Shown in pieces: positions 54,372-62,908 of a stretch of DNA of 64,000 nucleotides (positions within the stretch are counted from its first letter, which is position 1; every line of letters starts with the position of its first letter). The stretch lies in the NCBI RefSeq assembly GCF_947495725.1, contig NZ_CANLZZ010000001.1, forward strand, positions 844,528 to 908,527, written 5' to 3'. The notes beneath the pieces were generated by a model, which saw nothing but the letters and a program-made list of their open reading frames with translations, ran no database searches and was not told the DNA's origin. Made by a program: the position numbers and the translations under genes. Source of the stretch: an uncultured Lutibacter sp. Its GTDB lineage: Bacteria; Bacteroidota; Bacteroidia; Flavobacteriales; Flavobacteriaceae.

Positions 54372-55421
54372 ATGTATCAAATAGAAGAACCAACATATTT
54401 TTTATACCTAGCAATTATTCCGGTAATATTTGTGTTGTTTTTGTTGGTATTTTGGTGGAAAAAAAGAAAACAAAAACAATTTGCGGATATTGGGTTAATA
54501 GATAAATTAAGTCCAGAACGATCAACGTTTAAATCGTTCTTAAAAATTATTGCAATTTGTATTGGAATGGCCTTTTTAGTTATTTCATTAACAAATCCAA
54601 AGATGGGGACAAAACTGGAAACTGTAAAACGCGAGGGAGTAGATATAGTATTTGCACTTGATGTTTCTAAAAGTATGTTAGCCGAAGATATTGCTCCTAG
54701 TCGCTTAGATAAAGCCAAACAAATTATAACTAGAATAATTGAAAAATTGGGAAGCGATAGAATTGGCATAATAATTTATGCCGGAAATTCATATCCTTTA
54801 TTGCCTATTACAACAGATCACGCAGCAGCAAAAATGTTTCTGCAAAATGCTACACCAGATATGGTTAGCAGCCAAGGAACAGCTATTAATGAAGCAATTG
54901 AAAGAGCAATCTCCTATTACGATAATGAAGACCAAACCAATCGATTTCTTTTTATAGTTTCCGATGGTGAAGATCACGAAGAAAATACGGTTTCTTTAGC
55001 TCAAAAAGCAAGAGAACAAGGAATAAAAATTTATACAGTTGGAGTAGGTTCAGCAAATGGAGGACCAATACCTATTAAAAATAATGGCGCAGTTGTTGGA
55101 TATAAAAAAGACAATAAAGGTGAGGTTGTTATTACTAGGTTGGTTGAAAATGTTCTAATGAACATTGCTAATGAAGGAAATGGTAAATATATTAATGGAA
55201 ATAAAACTCAAGAAACAATTGATATTATTGAAGATTTATTATTAAAGGCAGAAAAAAGTGAGTTCGAAACAAAGAAATTTGCCGATTATAAAGATCAATT
55301 TCAGTGGTTTGTTGGATTTGGACTGTTGTTTTTATTGATAGATTCGTTAATGTTGGAAAGAAAAACAAAATGGATTCAAAAGTTAAATTTATTTAATCAA
55401 ACTGAAAAGAATGAAAAATAG
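54372..55421 (+). CDS. batB: BatB: VWA domain membrane protein
   Basis: 349 residues, a paralogue of BatA: two N-terminal membrane helices, VWA domain with metal site FALDVSKSML near 97, LPITTDHAAA and VSDGEDHEEN, then a C-terminal helix (WFVGFGLLFLLIDSLML). Its last 11 bases overlap the batC-like gene. The VWA pair is thought to form a membrane complex served by MoxR. Confidence 0.93.
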   Translation: MYQIEEPTYFLYLAIIPVIFVLFLLVFWWKKRKQKQFADIGLIDKLSPERSTFKSFLKIIAICIGMAFLVISLTNPKMGTKLETVKREGVDIVFALDVSKSMLAEDIAPSRLDKAKQIITRIIEKLGSDRIGIIIYAGNSYPLLPITTDHAAAKMFLQNATPDMVSSQGTAINEAIERAISYYDNEDQTNRFLFIVSDGEDHEENTVSLAQKAREQGIKIYTVGVGSANGGPIPIKNNGAVVGYKKDNKGEVVITRLVENVLMNIANEGNGKYINGNKTQETIDIIEDLLLKAEKSEFETKKFADYKDQFQWFVGFGLLFLLIDSLMLERKTKWIQKLNLFNQTEKNEK

Positions 55422-56079
55422 ATTAGTACTATTATGTTTATGTATTACAAGCTTCATTTTTTCTCAACAGAAAAATGAGGAGCAATTAATGCGTGAAGCT
55501 CGAGAAGATTTAAGAGAAGGAAATAAATTGTATAATCAATTAAAATTTGACGAAGCCGAAATTTCCTACAAAAAAGCTTTATCTAAAAATCCAAATTACC
55601 CAAAAGCTTCCTATAATTTAGGGAATGCAATTTATCAACAAAATAGAAACAAAGAAGCAATAGCACAATTTGAATTGGTTGAAAAAACCATTAAGGATAA
55701 GCAAAGTAAGGCAGAAACTTATCATAATATGGGAAATTCATTTATGAATGAAAAACAATATCAATTGGCACTGGAATCTTACAAAAATGCTTTGCGAAAT
55801 AATTCGAAAGATGATGAAACACGTTATAATTTAGCCCTGGCTAAGGAAATGATAAAACAGCAAAACAAAAATAACGAGAATAATGAAGGAGATAAAGATA
55901 TTAAACCGTCGGAATATGCAAAGATGATGAAGAAAAAAGCGGATGATGCTATGTCAAAATTTCAGTTTAATAATGCATTAAATTTAATGAAGGAATCTCT
56001 GAGAAATGATAAAACGACAAAACATTATCAAGATTTTTTAACACGATTAGAGAGTATAACTAAAATTCAGAATCAATGA
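55411..56079 (+). CDS. batC: BatC-like TPR protein 1
   Basis: 222 residues. Signal peptide (MKNRLVLLCLCITSFIFSQ) and three to four TPR units: LRVGN-like start EGNKLYNQLKFDEAEISYKKAL, PKASYNLGNAIYQQNRNKEAI, and YHNMGNSFMNEKQYQLALESYKNAL (motifs). Periplasmic. Overlaps batB by 11 bases and the next gene by 4, so it is translated in a coupled fashion. In this operon the BatC role is shared by two genes. Confidence 0.88.
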   Translation: MKNRLVLLCLCITSFIFSQQKNEEQLMREAREDLREGNKLYNQLKFDEAEISYKKALSKNPNYPKASYNLGNAIYQQNRNKEAIAQFELVEKTIKDKQSKAETYHNMGNSFMNEKQYQLALESYKNALRNNSKDDETRYNLALAKEMIKQQNKNNENNEGDKDIKPSEYAKMMKKKADDAMSKFQFNNALNLMKESLRNDKTTKHYQDFLTRLESITKIQNQ

Positions 56080-56630
56080 AAAAATATATAATTGTTTTTA
56101 CTGTTTTTTTAGGTTTTGTAGTTTCATTAAAAGCCCAAAATTCTGCTAAAGATTACTTTAATAATGGAGCTCATTTGTATACTTACAGTAAGTTGCAGCC
56201 AGCGAAGGAAATTGTTAATGAAGGGTTAAGTAATTTTCCAAATGACATTTACTTAAATGCATTAAAGAAAAAAATTGAGGAAGAGCAAGAAAAACAAAAC
56301 AAGGATAATAAGAATAAAGATAAAGAAGAGGGCGAAAACGATAAAAAGGACGATAAGAATAAAGAAAAAGACGATAAAAAGGATCAGGGTGAGGACAATA
56401 AAGATGAAAAAGGAGAAGGTAAAGATGATGAAAAAGGAGATCCTAAAAAGAATGACGAAAAGAAAGATGAAGAGAAAAAACAAGACCAAAAACCTCGACC
56501 AAGTCAATTGTCTCCAGAACAAATGAAACAATTGTTAGAGGCTATGAATAATGAAGAAAATAAAACACAAAAAAAATTAAATGCTGAAAAAGCAAAAGGT
56601 AGACAAGTTAAACAAGAAAAGGACTGGTAA
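56076..56630 (+). CDS. BatC-like protein 2 with a long charged linker
   Basis: 184 residues. Signal peptide (KYIIVFTVFLGFVVSLKAQ), one TPR-like unit (AKDYFNNGAHLYTYSKLQPAKEIV), then from about 67 to 145 a low-complexity chain of K, D, E, N, G (for example DKKDDKNKEKDDKK), and a C-terminal segment RPSQLSPEQMKQLLEAMNNEE followed by QKKLNAEKAKGRQVKQEKDW (motif pieces). The PEQMKQLLEAM box and the charged linker also close BatC-type proteins elsewhere. Probably a periplasmic tether. Overlaps batC-like 1 by 4 bases; 2 bases before batD. Confidence 0.82.
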   Translation: MKKYIIVFTVFLGFVVSLKAQNSAKDYFNNGAHLYTYSKLQPAKEIVNEGLSNFPNDIYLNALKKKIEEEQEKQNKDNKNKDKEEGENDKKDDKNKEKDDKKDQGEDNKDEKGEGKDDEKGDPKKNDEKKDEEKKQDQKPRPSQLSPEQMKQLLEAMNNEENKTQKKLNAEKAKGRQVKQEKDW

Positions 56631-56632
56631 AA

Positions 56633-58402
56633 ATGAAATTTCTTAAAATTTACATACTTGGTTTTTTAATTTGCTCATCGCAATTGTTATTTGCTCAAAT
56701 CGAGTTTAAAACTGACGTGAGTAAAAATAAATTAGGGGTAAATCAACGTTTTAAAATTCAGTTTTCTGTTAATAAACAAGGTGCTGATAATTTTGAACCA
56801 CCTGCTTTTAGTAATTTTAAAATTGTTGGAGGTCCAAGCTCCTCGATTAATCAATCATGGATTAATGGAAAAGCTAGTTATACACAATCCTATATTTATA
56901 TTCTAGAGCCTAAAAATATAGGTGAATTTACAATCCCTCCTGCTTCAATAGAATATGAAGGAGAAATTGTTAAATCTAATTCTGTTAAAATTACTGTTTT
57001 AAAAGCAGTTGAAATTCCTAAAGATCCTAATAATCCAGAATATATAGCACAGCAGAATATACATTTAGTTGCAGAAGTTTCTAACTTAAGACCTTTTGTA
57101 GGAGAAGGAATATATGTTGTTTATAAACTTTATGTTAGTGAAAATATAAGTGTTAATGATTGGAGAGTTACAGAATCTCCTCAATATAACGGGTTTTGGA
57201 ATCAAGACATTGAAGTAAAAGAAATTAACGTTAGGAAAGGAAAATATAATGGTGAAGACTATAGATATATTGTTTTAAAAAGAGCTGTTTTAATTCCTCA
57301 GCGAGACGGAAAGCTTAAAATTGAACCAATGAAAATGGATTTTTCTGTTGGTATTCCTACAGGAAGAGGTGATTTTTTTGGTAACATGATAACAAAAAAC
57401 ATAAACTATTCTACAAGTTCAGCAATTAGATCGTTAAATGTAAAAGCACTTCCAGAAAAAGGAAAACCTATTGATTTTACTGGAGCAGTAGGTGAATTTG
57501 AATTTGTAGTTGCTGCAAATAAAAATGTGTTAAAAGCTAATGATGCTGCTCAAATAAAAGTAGAAGTTTCTGGTAAAGGAAATTTAAAATTGTTTGAGAT
57601 TCCAAAAATTACAACTCCAGCAGAATTGGAAGTATATACACCCGAACATAAAGAAAATGTAAGTACAGCATTATCGGGATTAAGAGGTAGTATTTCAGAT
57701 ACTTACACAGTAGTACCACAATACAAAGGAAAATATAAAATTCCTGCGGTATCTTTTTCTTATTTCAACCCAATAGATGAGAAGTATAAAACTATAAAAG
57801 CAGAAGCAATTGTTGTTGATGTTATTGATGGAAAGGAATTACCTTCTTCATCAAATGGAAGTGTTGCAGTAACTCCTAAACAGCGGGTTACAGGTTCAGA
57901 TAATAATTTTAGATTTATAGCTTTAAATTCTGAATTAAAACCAAATTCAAAATCGCAATTTTTAGACTCTAACCTATTTTATTTACTGTTGTTTTTACCA
58001 TTTTTAGCCATTCCAATAGGAATAATTATTGGTAAAAAACGCGCAAAACGCGCCGGAGATGTGTTTGGAAATAAAATTAGAAAGGCCGATAAACTAGCTA
58101 GAAAATACTTATCGGAAGCTAAAAAACAATTAGGAAATCAAGAAGCATTTTATATTGCTTTGGAAAGAGCATTACATAATTTTCTGAAAGCAAAATTACA
58201 GGTAGAAACTTCAGATATTTCAACCGAAAGAATTTCAGAATTATTGAATAATAGAAATGTTGATTTAGATACAATTAAACAATTTGTTGATGTATTAAAT
58301 AGTTGCAATTTTGCACGTTATACACCTACAACAAATGTTATGATGGAGCAAGAGTTTGAGAAAGCTAAAGAAGTTATTACAAATATTGATAAGCAGTTAT
58401 AA
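56633..58402 (+). CDS. batD: BatD family protein
   Basis: 589 residues. Signal peptide to about LLFAQ, several tandem Ig-like domains of the BatD family (GVNQRFKIQFSVNKQGADNFEPP; VGEGIYVVYKLYVSENISV; VLIPQRDGKLKIEPM), a membrane helix at about 450-470 (FYLLLFLPFLAIPIGIIIG) and a cytoplasmic helical tail. It probably presents the beta domains in the periplasm and links to the VWA proteins in the membrane. The stop codon is one base before the batE start. Confidence 0.93.
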   Translation: MKFLKIYILGFLICSSQLLFAQIEFKTDVSKNKLGVNQRFKIQFSVNKQGADNFEPPAFSNFKIVGGPSSSINQSWINGKASYTQSYIYILEPKNIGEFTIPPASIEYEGEIVKSNSVKITVLKAVEIPKDPNNPEYIAQQNIHLVAEVSNLRPFVGEGIYVVYKLYVSENISVNDWRVTESPQYNGFWNQDIEVKEINVRKGKYNGEDYRYIVLKRAVLIPQRDGKLKIEPMKMDFSVGIPTGRGDFFGNMITKNINYSTSSAIRSLNVKALPEKGKPIDFTGAVGEFEFVVAANKNVLKANDAAQIKVEVSGKGNLKLFEIPKITTPAELEVYTPEHKENVSTALSGLRGSISDTYTVVPQYKGKYKIPAVSFSYFNPIDEKYKTIKAEAIVVDVIDGKELPSSSNGSVAVTPKQRVTGSDNNFRFIALNSELKPNSKSQFLDSNLFYLLLFLPFLAIPIGIIIGKKRAKRAGDVFGNKIRKADKLARKYLSEAKKQLGNQEAFYIALERALHNFLKAKLQVETSDISTERISELLNNRNVDLDTIKQFVDVLNSCNFARYTPTTNVMMEQEFEKAKEVITNIDKQL

Positions 58403-58403
58403 T

Positions 58404-59156
58404 ATGAAAAAGTTAGTTAGCATAGTAGTATTGCTTTTGAGCTTAGTTGCTTATTCACAAGAAGCTAATAAGTTATTTGCTGAGGGCAATACGTTTTATA
58501 AAGAAGAAAATTATTCTAGAGCTGTAGAGGTTTATTTAGCAATTGAAGAGCAAGGTTTAGAATCGGGAGATTTGTATTTTAATATAGCTAATTGTTATTA
58601 TAAAATGAACAAAGTAGCTCCTGCTATTTATTATTACGAGAAGGCGTTAAAAATAGATCCTTCACATGAAGATGCATTGGTAAATATAGAATTTGCAAAG
58701 CGAATGACTATTGATGTTATTGAGGAGTTACCTAAAACATTTTTTCAACGATTTTCGGCAAACATAATTCAAAAATATTCATTTGATACTTGGGCAATTA
58801 TTGCAGTTATTGCATCCTTTCTGGCAGCAATAATGTTTTTATTGTACTATTTTTCTTTCTCTTCAAGAAAAAAACTAATTTATTTTAACACATCTATTTT
58901 AGCCGTATTTGTTTTAATAGTTACTGTGTTTTTTGCATTTAAAAATTTAAAAACAGTTCAAAAAAATAGAACTGCAATTATTTTTTCTTCAAAAGTGGAA
59001 ATAAAAAATGCACCCTCAACAACAAGTGATGAAGTTTTTGAATTACACGAAGGAACAAAAGTAATTGTACTTGATGAGCTTGATAATTGGAAAAAAATTA
59101 AAATTGCCGATGGTAAAATCGGATGGATTTATGCAGATTATTTAAAAGAAATCTAA
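58404..59156 (+). CDS. batE: BatE: TPR and SH3 domain protein
   Basis: 250 residues from ATG 58404 (MKKLVSIVVLLLSLVAYSQ); a longer frame from 58356 only repeats the end of batD. Signal peptide, TPR units at about 20-95 (LFAEGNTFYKEENYSRAVEVYL; GDLYFNIANCYYKMNKVAPAIYYYEKAL), two membrane helices (about 128-150 and 160-178), and an SH3-like domain at about 190-248 (LDNWKKIKIADGKIGWIYADYL). Last gene of the Bat operon; it meets the convergent thioredoxin gene with a 2-base gap and no room for a terminator. Confidence 0.92.
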   Translation: MKKLVSIVVLLLSLVAYSQEANKLFAEGNTFYKEENYSRAVEVYLAIEEQGLESGDLYFNIANCYYKMNKVAPAIYYYEKALKIDPSHEDALVNIEFAKRMTIDVIEELPKTFFQRFSANIIQKYSFDTWAIIAVIASFLAAIMFLLYYFSFSSRKKLIYFNTSILAVFVLIVTVFFAFKNLKTVQKNRTAIIFSSKVEIKNAPSTTSDEVFELHEGTKVIVLDELDNWKKIKIADGKIGWIYADYLKEI

Positions 59157-59158
59157 AA

Positions 59159-60280
59159 TTAGTTTTTAAATAAACTAGTAATTAAGTCTTCCAATTTTTT
59201 ACCGTGAACATTTGTCGCAATAATTTTACCTTCAGCATCAATTACCATATTTGTTGGTAAAGATGTAATTCCATATTCTAAAGAAACAGGAGTTTTAAAC
59301 CCTTCAGCAGTAGATACATTTATCCAATTACGTTGATCTTTATTTAATGCGTTTAACCATCTATCTTTATCAGAATCTAGCGATATACCATAAATTTGAA
59401 ATCCTTTAGTATTGTAGCTCTTATAAAGTTTGTTGAGCATAAAACTTTCTGTTCTGCACGGAGGACACCAACTTGCCCAAAAATCTATAAGTGTATATGT
59501 TCCTTTAATAGAATCTAGTGATACTAAATCATTTACATGATTTGGCATTTTTATTGTTGAAATAAAACTACCTATACTTGTTTTGTTAAGAATATCTATT
59601 TTTTGTTTTAAGTGTTTGGTTATTTCAATTTCACCATATTTTTCAGAAAATTCAGATACTAAATCCTTAAAAATAGGTAGGTTTTTATTATCCCATCGAA
59701 CAGCTGTTGCATAAAGTGCTACAGAATTTCTCATTTTATCATCAATAAACCCAGCCAATTCATCTAAATGTTTGGAGTAATTTTCTACTTCGAGTTCTCT
59801 TAATTTGGTAATTTTTTCAATGGAATAATTTGTTGAATCTAAATTTTTTATAGTATCTCTTACCGATTTTACCAATCGGTTTAACGATTCATTTCTAAAA
59901 TCGATGTAAGCATAAAGTATTTTTGAATCTTTAGATCCGCCGACCTTTATTTTTTCAATAGAAATTCCTTTAAATTTAATGTTTTGACCTCTATTTGCTG
60001 CAATTTGAATGGTTTTTTTATTGTCAAAGTTTAGCGAATAAATTCCTGGTTCTAAAAAATATACTGAATTAAATTCACCTTTTTCATTTACCATAATAGA
60101 GTCAATAAAAACAGATTTATTTAATTGAATATTTTCAATTTTAGATAATAAAATATAATTTTTTTTTAAGGATGGTACTTTTCCTGAAAGAATAAATGAA
60201 TTTTCTTTGTTAGAATTACATCCAATAAAAAATAAGCTAATAATTAATATTCCGAAGAATGTAAGATTTTTGTATTGCAT
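59159..60280 (-). CDS. TlpA-like thioredoxin-fold lipoprotein with DUF4369-like domain
   Basis: 373 residues. Lipobox FIGC (Cys at about 21), an N-terminal DUF4369-like beta-sandwich (FILSGKVPSLKKNYILLSKIE), a helical middle part, and thioredoxin domain with FWASWCPPCRTESFML, Cys at about 270 and 273, and the cis-Pro segment ITSLPTNMVID. It should be a periplasmic membrane-anchored thiol oxidoreductase. Monocistronic on the minus strand; 68 bases separate it from cvpA, whose transcript reads toward it. Confidence 0.9.
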   Translation of the reverse strand: MQYKNLTFFGILIISLFFIGCNSNKENSFILSGKVPSLKKNYILLSKIENIQLNKSVFIDSIMVNEKGEFNSVYFLEPGIYSLNFDNKKTIQIAANRGQNIKFKGISIEKIKVGGSKDSKILYAYIDFRNESLNRLVKSVRDTIKNLDSTNYSIEKITKLRELEVENYSKHLDELAGFIDDKMRNSVALYATAVRWDNKNLPIFKDLVSEFSEKYGEIEITKHLKQKIDILNKTSIGSFISTIKMPNHVNDLVSLDSIKGTYTLIDFWASWCPPCRTESFMLNKLYKSYNTKGFQIYGISLDSDKDRWLNALNKDQRNWINVSTAEGFKTPVSLEYGITSLPTNMVIDAEGKIIATNVHGKKLEDLITSLFKN

Positions 60281-60348
60281 AATTAATTGTTAATTAACTT
60301 TTTTGACGTACAAGGTAGCATTAACTAACATACATTATTAAATGTTTG

Positions 60349-60849
60349 TTATTCTGTTTCCTTTTCTACAATAGTTAAAAAGTTAGGGAAAAGTGTTGGA
60401 GCAAGATTTTTTATGGGTTCATATAAAATAGATTCCTCTTTTTGTTCATCGGAAATAAAAGGAATAGTGTCATTTAATTTTGTAAAAACAATTAGTACAA
60501 CACTTAAAATTAAACCTATTTTAAGCGCTCCAAAAACGCCACCAAGTATTTTATTTAATAATCCCAGTGATGCAAAATCGGCTATTTTGGTAAATAATTT
60601 ACCTAGTAAACCAATAACCAATACAATTATTGCAAATGTAATGGCAAATGAAACTATGGTAATATATTTTTCTTCCCACGAAACGTGATTTGCTAAGAAA
60701 TTTCCAACAAAAAATGAGAAATGAATTGCGCCATAAATTCCAGCAATTAATGCAGCTAAAGAAGCAACTTCAACAAATAATCCTTTTAAAAGTCCACGTA
60801 CAAATCCAAACACTAAAAGTGCAGCAATTATAATGTCAAAAGTGTTCAT
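60349..60849 (-). CDS. CvpA family membrane protein
   Basis: 166 residues from ATG 60849 (MNTFDIIIAALLVFGFVRG); the longer frame to 60873 adds eight residues over the promoter and is not used. Four membrane segments; the CvpA pattern is IIIAALLVFGFVRGLLKGLFVEVASLAAL and the third segment ITFAIIVLVIGLLGKLFTKIADFASLGLLNKILGGVFGALK (motifs). CvpA proteins are inner-membrane proteins of unclear function, named for colicin V production. Divergent from a conserved unknown gene, sharing overlapping promoters. Confidence 0.9.
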   Translation of the reverse strand: MNTFDIIIAALLVFGFVRGLLKGLFVEVASLAALIAGIYGAIHFSFFVGNFLANHVSWEEKYITIVSFAITFAIIVLVIGLLGKLFTKIADFASLGLLNKILGGVFGALKIGLILSVVLIVFTKLNDTIPFISDEQKEESILYEPIKNLAPTLFPNFLTIVEKETE

Positions 60850-60859
60850 ATAAATGTTT

Positions 60860-60892
60860 TTGTAAATATACATGAATCGATTTGTATATTTG
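60860..60892 (+). promoter_or_regulatory. plus-strand promoter of the conserved unknown gene
   Basis: TTTTTG ending at 60862 (TTG 60860-60862), 22 bases, TATATTTG at 60885-60892. Full consensus match; predicted transcript start at about 60899, leader 15 bases. Confidence 0.8.
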
Positions 60893-60895
60893 CAA
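60863..60895 (-). promoter_or_regulatory. minus-strand promoter of cvpA
   Basis: On the minus strand TTG (60895-60893), 22 bases, TATATTTA (60870-60863, last base A instead of G). It occupies the same 33 bases as the opposite promoter, with each -33 element touching the other's -7 element. Confidence 0.65.
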
Positions 60896-60913
60896 CCTAA
60901 CTATAATTTTCAA

Positions 60914-61267
60914 ATGTCAAGAGATCAAAAATTAAAAGAAGAATACGATGAAATAATTTCCATATTATCATTAAAATTTGGTGATGGAGAACAACTTAAT
61001 TTAGATGCAATTATTTATTTAATTGGAGTTCAAGAGTTAGGAAAAGGGGTAATTGAATTTAAAAAAGATGATAAATTAAATTTAATGCATATAGCAATTT
61101 GCAGGTTGTTGGAACCTTTTGGTTATTACGAATTCGATTTTTTTGATGATGATGGCTGGCCTCATTATAAGGTTTTAGAGGAACTTCCTCCACTAAAATC
61201 AGGTGAACAAACAGTTTTAATGAAAGAGGCAATTGTTTTGTATTTTAAAGCTCAGGAGCTTATTTAG
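60914..61267 (+). CDS. conserved hypothetical protein, 117 aa
   Basis: 117 residues from ATG 60914 (MSRDQKLKEEYDEIISIL); an upstream ATG at 60872 lies before the transcript start. Soluble, helical at the start and end, with the conserved-looking block DAIIYLIGVQELGKG, LMHIAICRLLEPFGYYEF and DDDGWPHYKVLEELPPL, ending with the acidic/hydrophobic helix KEAIVLYFKAQELI. I remember close relatives in many Flavobacteriaceae but no function. It is expressed from a full-consensus promoter that excludes cvpA transcription. Confidence 0.72.
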   Translation: MSRDQKLKEEYDEIISILSLKFGDGEQLNLDAIIYLIGVQELGKGVIEFKKDDKLNLMHIAICRLLEPFGYYEFDFFDDDGWPHYKVLEELPPLKSGEQTVLMKEAIVLYFKAQELI

Positions 61268-61309
61268 TGGCCAATTATTTTTAGAAAATAATTTTAAAAT
61301 AAAAATAAT

Positions 61310-61317
61310 TACTTTTG
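61310..61317 (+). promoter_or_regulatory. -7 element of the thioredoxin-LysM gene
   Basis: TACTTTTG, an exact TAnnTTTG, 34 bases before the ATG at 61352; just upstream AATTATTTT/AAAATAATT (61273-61293) forms an AT-only hairpin that could weakly end the previous gene. Confidence 0.5.
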
Positions 61318-61351
61318 GTCTAATTGTTGAATTAAACTTCATAAAAACATA

Positions 61352-62908
61352 ATGCTAAAAAAATTTCTTGTTTTATTTTTAATTTCAGCTACAGGTTTTA
61401 GTCAAAATTTTGTGAAAGGAACTATGGATCCTTACATAGAAAACTATGAAAATGCTATTATTTATCAACTAAAGGGTGCTAAACAGTTGTATGTAAATTA
61501 TGCTTCTATAGACAAAACAAGTGGAAATTTTTCGATTGAAATGCCTGAAAAATCAGAAAATGGAATATATAGATTAATGTATGATTTTGAAAATAATGGC
61601 TATGTTGATTTTATGTACTCAAATAAAAATGTCAATTTTAAATTTGATCCAACATTTCCTTCAGGAACGGTAGTTTTTGCAAATTCTTCAGAAAACACCT
61701 TGTATACAAATTATTTAAACGAATCAACAAATATATTGCACAAGCTAGATTCTATTCAATTAGTATATTTTAATTTGAATGAGGAACAACTGAAAAAAAA
61801 GACCCAAAAAGAGTATAATTCAACTAGGAAAAAGTACATAAAAGTTCAAACTGAATACGAAGAAAAAACGAACAATAGTTTTGTAAATAACTTTATAAAA
61901 GCTTATAAAAAAGTCTACGCAGAAAATCCAGTTGAAACCCCTCAAGAGTATTTAAATTTTGTAGGAAGCCATTATTTTGATGCTATTGACTTTAATGATG
62001 AAACGCTCTTGAATTCATCATTTTTAAGTGAACGCGTTATTGAGTTTGTTTTTTATTTAAATGGATCAGACGATACTGAGGTTCAAAATTTACTATATAA
62101 AACTTCTGTAATTAAAGTAATGGAGCTAATTAGTAATCCAATCGCAAAAAATGACGTGTTAATATCTCTATTGTACGCTTTTGCCAATAAAGAAAATCAT
62201 AAATTATTGGATTATACTATTGAAGAGTATTACAATAAACTACCAGCGGAATTAATAAGTAAGGAAGTTATTGATGAGGTTCAAGATAAAGTTCGATTGT
62301 CTATAGGAAAAAAAGCTCCAGATTTTTCATTTGAAAAAGGCAAAGAACTTGTAAAATTATCTGATTTAGACAAGGCAGAAAGATTTATTTTGGTTTTTTG
62401 GAGTACTACTTGCTCGCATTGTTTAGAAGAAGTTCCAGATCTTTACGAGTACATTAAAAATGATTCAAAAACTCAGGTAATAGCAATTGCTTTGGAAAAA
62501 GATGAACTTGGTTTTAATCATCATACGGAGAAATTTACAAAATGGATTAATGTATTGGGATTAGAAAAATGGGAAAATCCAATTGCACGTACATATAAAA
62601 TTCATTCAACACCTTCCTATTTTATTTTGGATAAGGATAAAAATATTATTTCAAAACCTGATTATTTTTCCGACGTTAAAAAATATTTTGATGAAATTAG
62701 AGTTGAGGAAGCAAAAGCTGAAATTACAAGTCCTAATTTAAAAGAGGAAGTAAAACAAGTTTACACGCATACAGTTGTAAAAGGTGATACTCTATTTTTA
62801 ATTGCAAAAAAATATAATGTTACTATTGAGGAACTTAAAAAAATAAATAAGATTAGCTCAAATAATTTAACAATTGGTCAAACATTAAAAATAAAAACTA
62901 ATGAATAA
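61352..62908 (+). CDS. thioredoxin-fold protein fused to a LysM domain
   Basis: 518 residues. Signal peptide (MLKKFLVLFLISATGFSQ), an N-terminal beta-sandwich (DUF4369-like, GTMDPYIENYENAIIYQLKG), a long helical middle (about 115-320), a thioredoxin domain at about 325-450 with FWSTTCSHCLEEVPDLYEYI (motif; CSHC at about 353-356) and cis-Pro in HSTPSYFILD, then a LysM domain at about 470-517 (HTVVKGDTLFLIAKKYNVT and NNLTIGQTLKIK). The LysM part would hold this thiol oxidoreductase on peptidoglycan in the periplasm. It overlaps the next TlpA gene by 8 bases. Confidence 0.87.
   Translation: MLKKFLVLFLISATGFSQNFVKGTMDPYIENYENAIIYQLKGAKQLYVNYASIDKTSGNFSIEMPEKSENGIYRLMYDFENNGYVDFMYSNKNVNFKFDPTFPSGTVVFANSSENTLYTNYLNESTNILHKLDSIQLVYFNLNEEQLKKKTQKEYNSTRKKYIKVQTEYEEKTNNSFVNNFIKAYKKVYAENPVETPQEYLNFVGSHYFDAIDFNDETLLNSSFLSERVIEFVFYLNGSDDTEVQNLLYKTSVIKVMELISNPIAKNDVLISLLYAFANKENHKLLDYTIEEYYNKLPAELISKEVIDEVQDKVRLSIGKKAPDFSFEKGKELVKLSDLDKAERFILVFWSTTCSHCLEEVPDLYEYIKNDSKTQVIAIALEKDELGFNHHTEKFTKWINVLGLEKWENPIARTYKIHSTPSYFILDKDKNIISKPDYFSDVKKYFDEIRVEEAKAEITSPNLKEEVKQVYTHTVVKGDTLFLIAKKYNVTIEELKKINKISSNNLTIGQTLKIKTNE

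Noticed and set aside
56275..56526. 83-codon K/R/I-rich frame inside the second batC-like gene
   Set aside because: It is the shifted frame of a low-complexity A/G-rich stretch; the K/D/E frame has a signal peptide, operon overlaps and a sensible C terminus.
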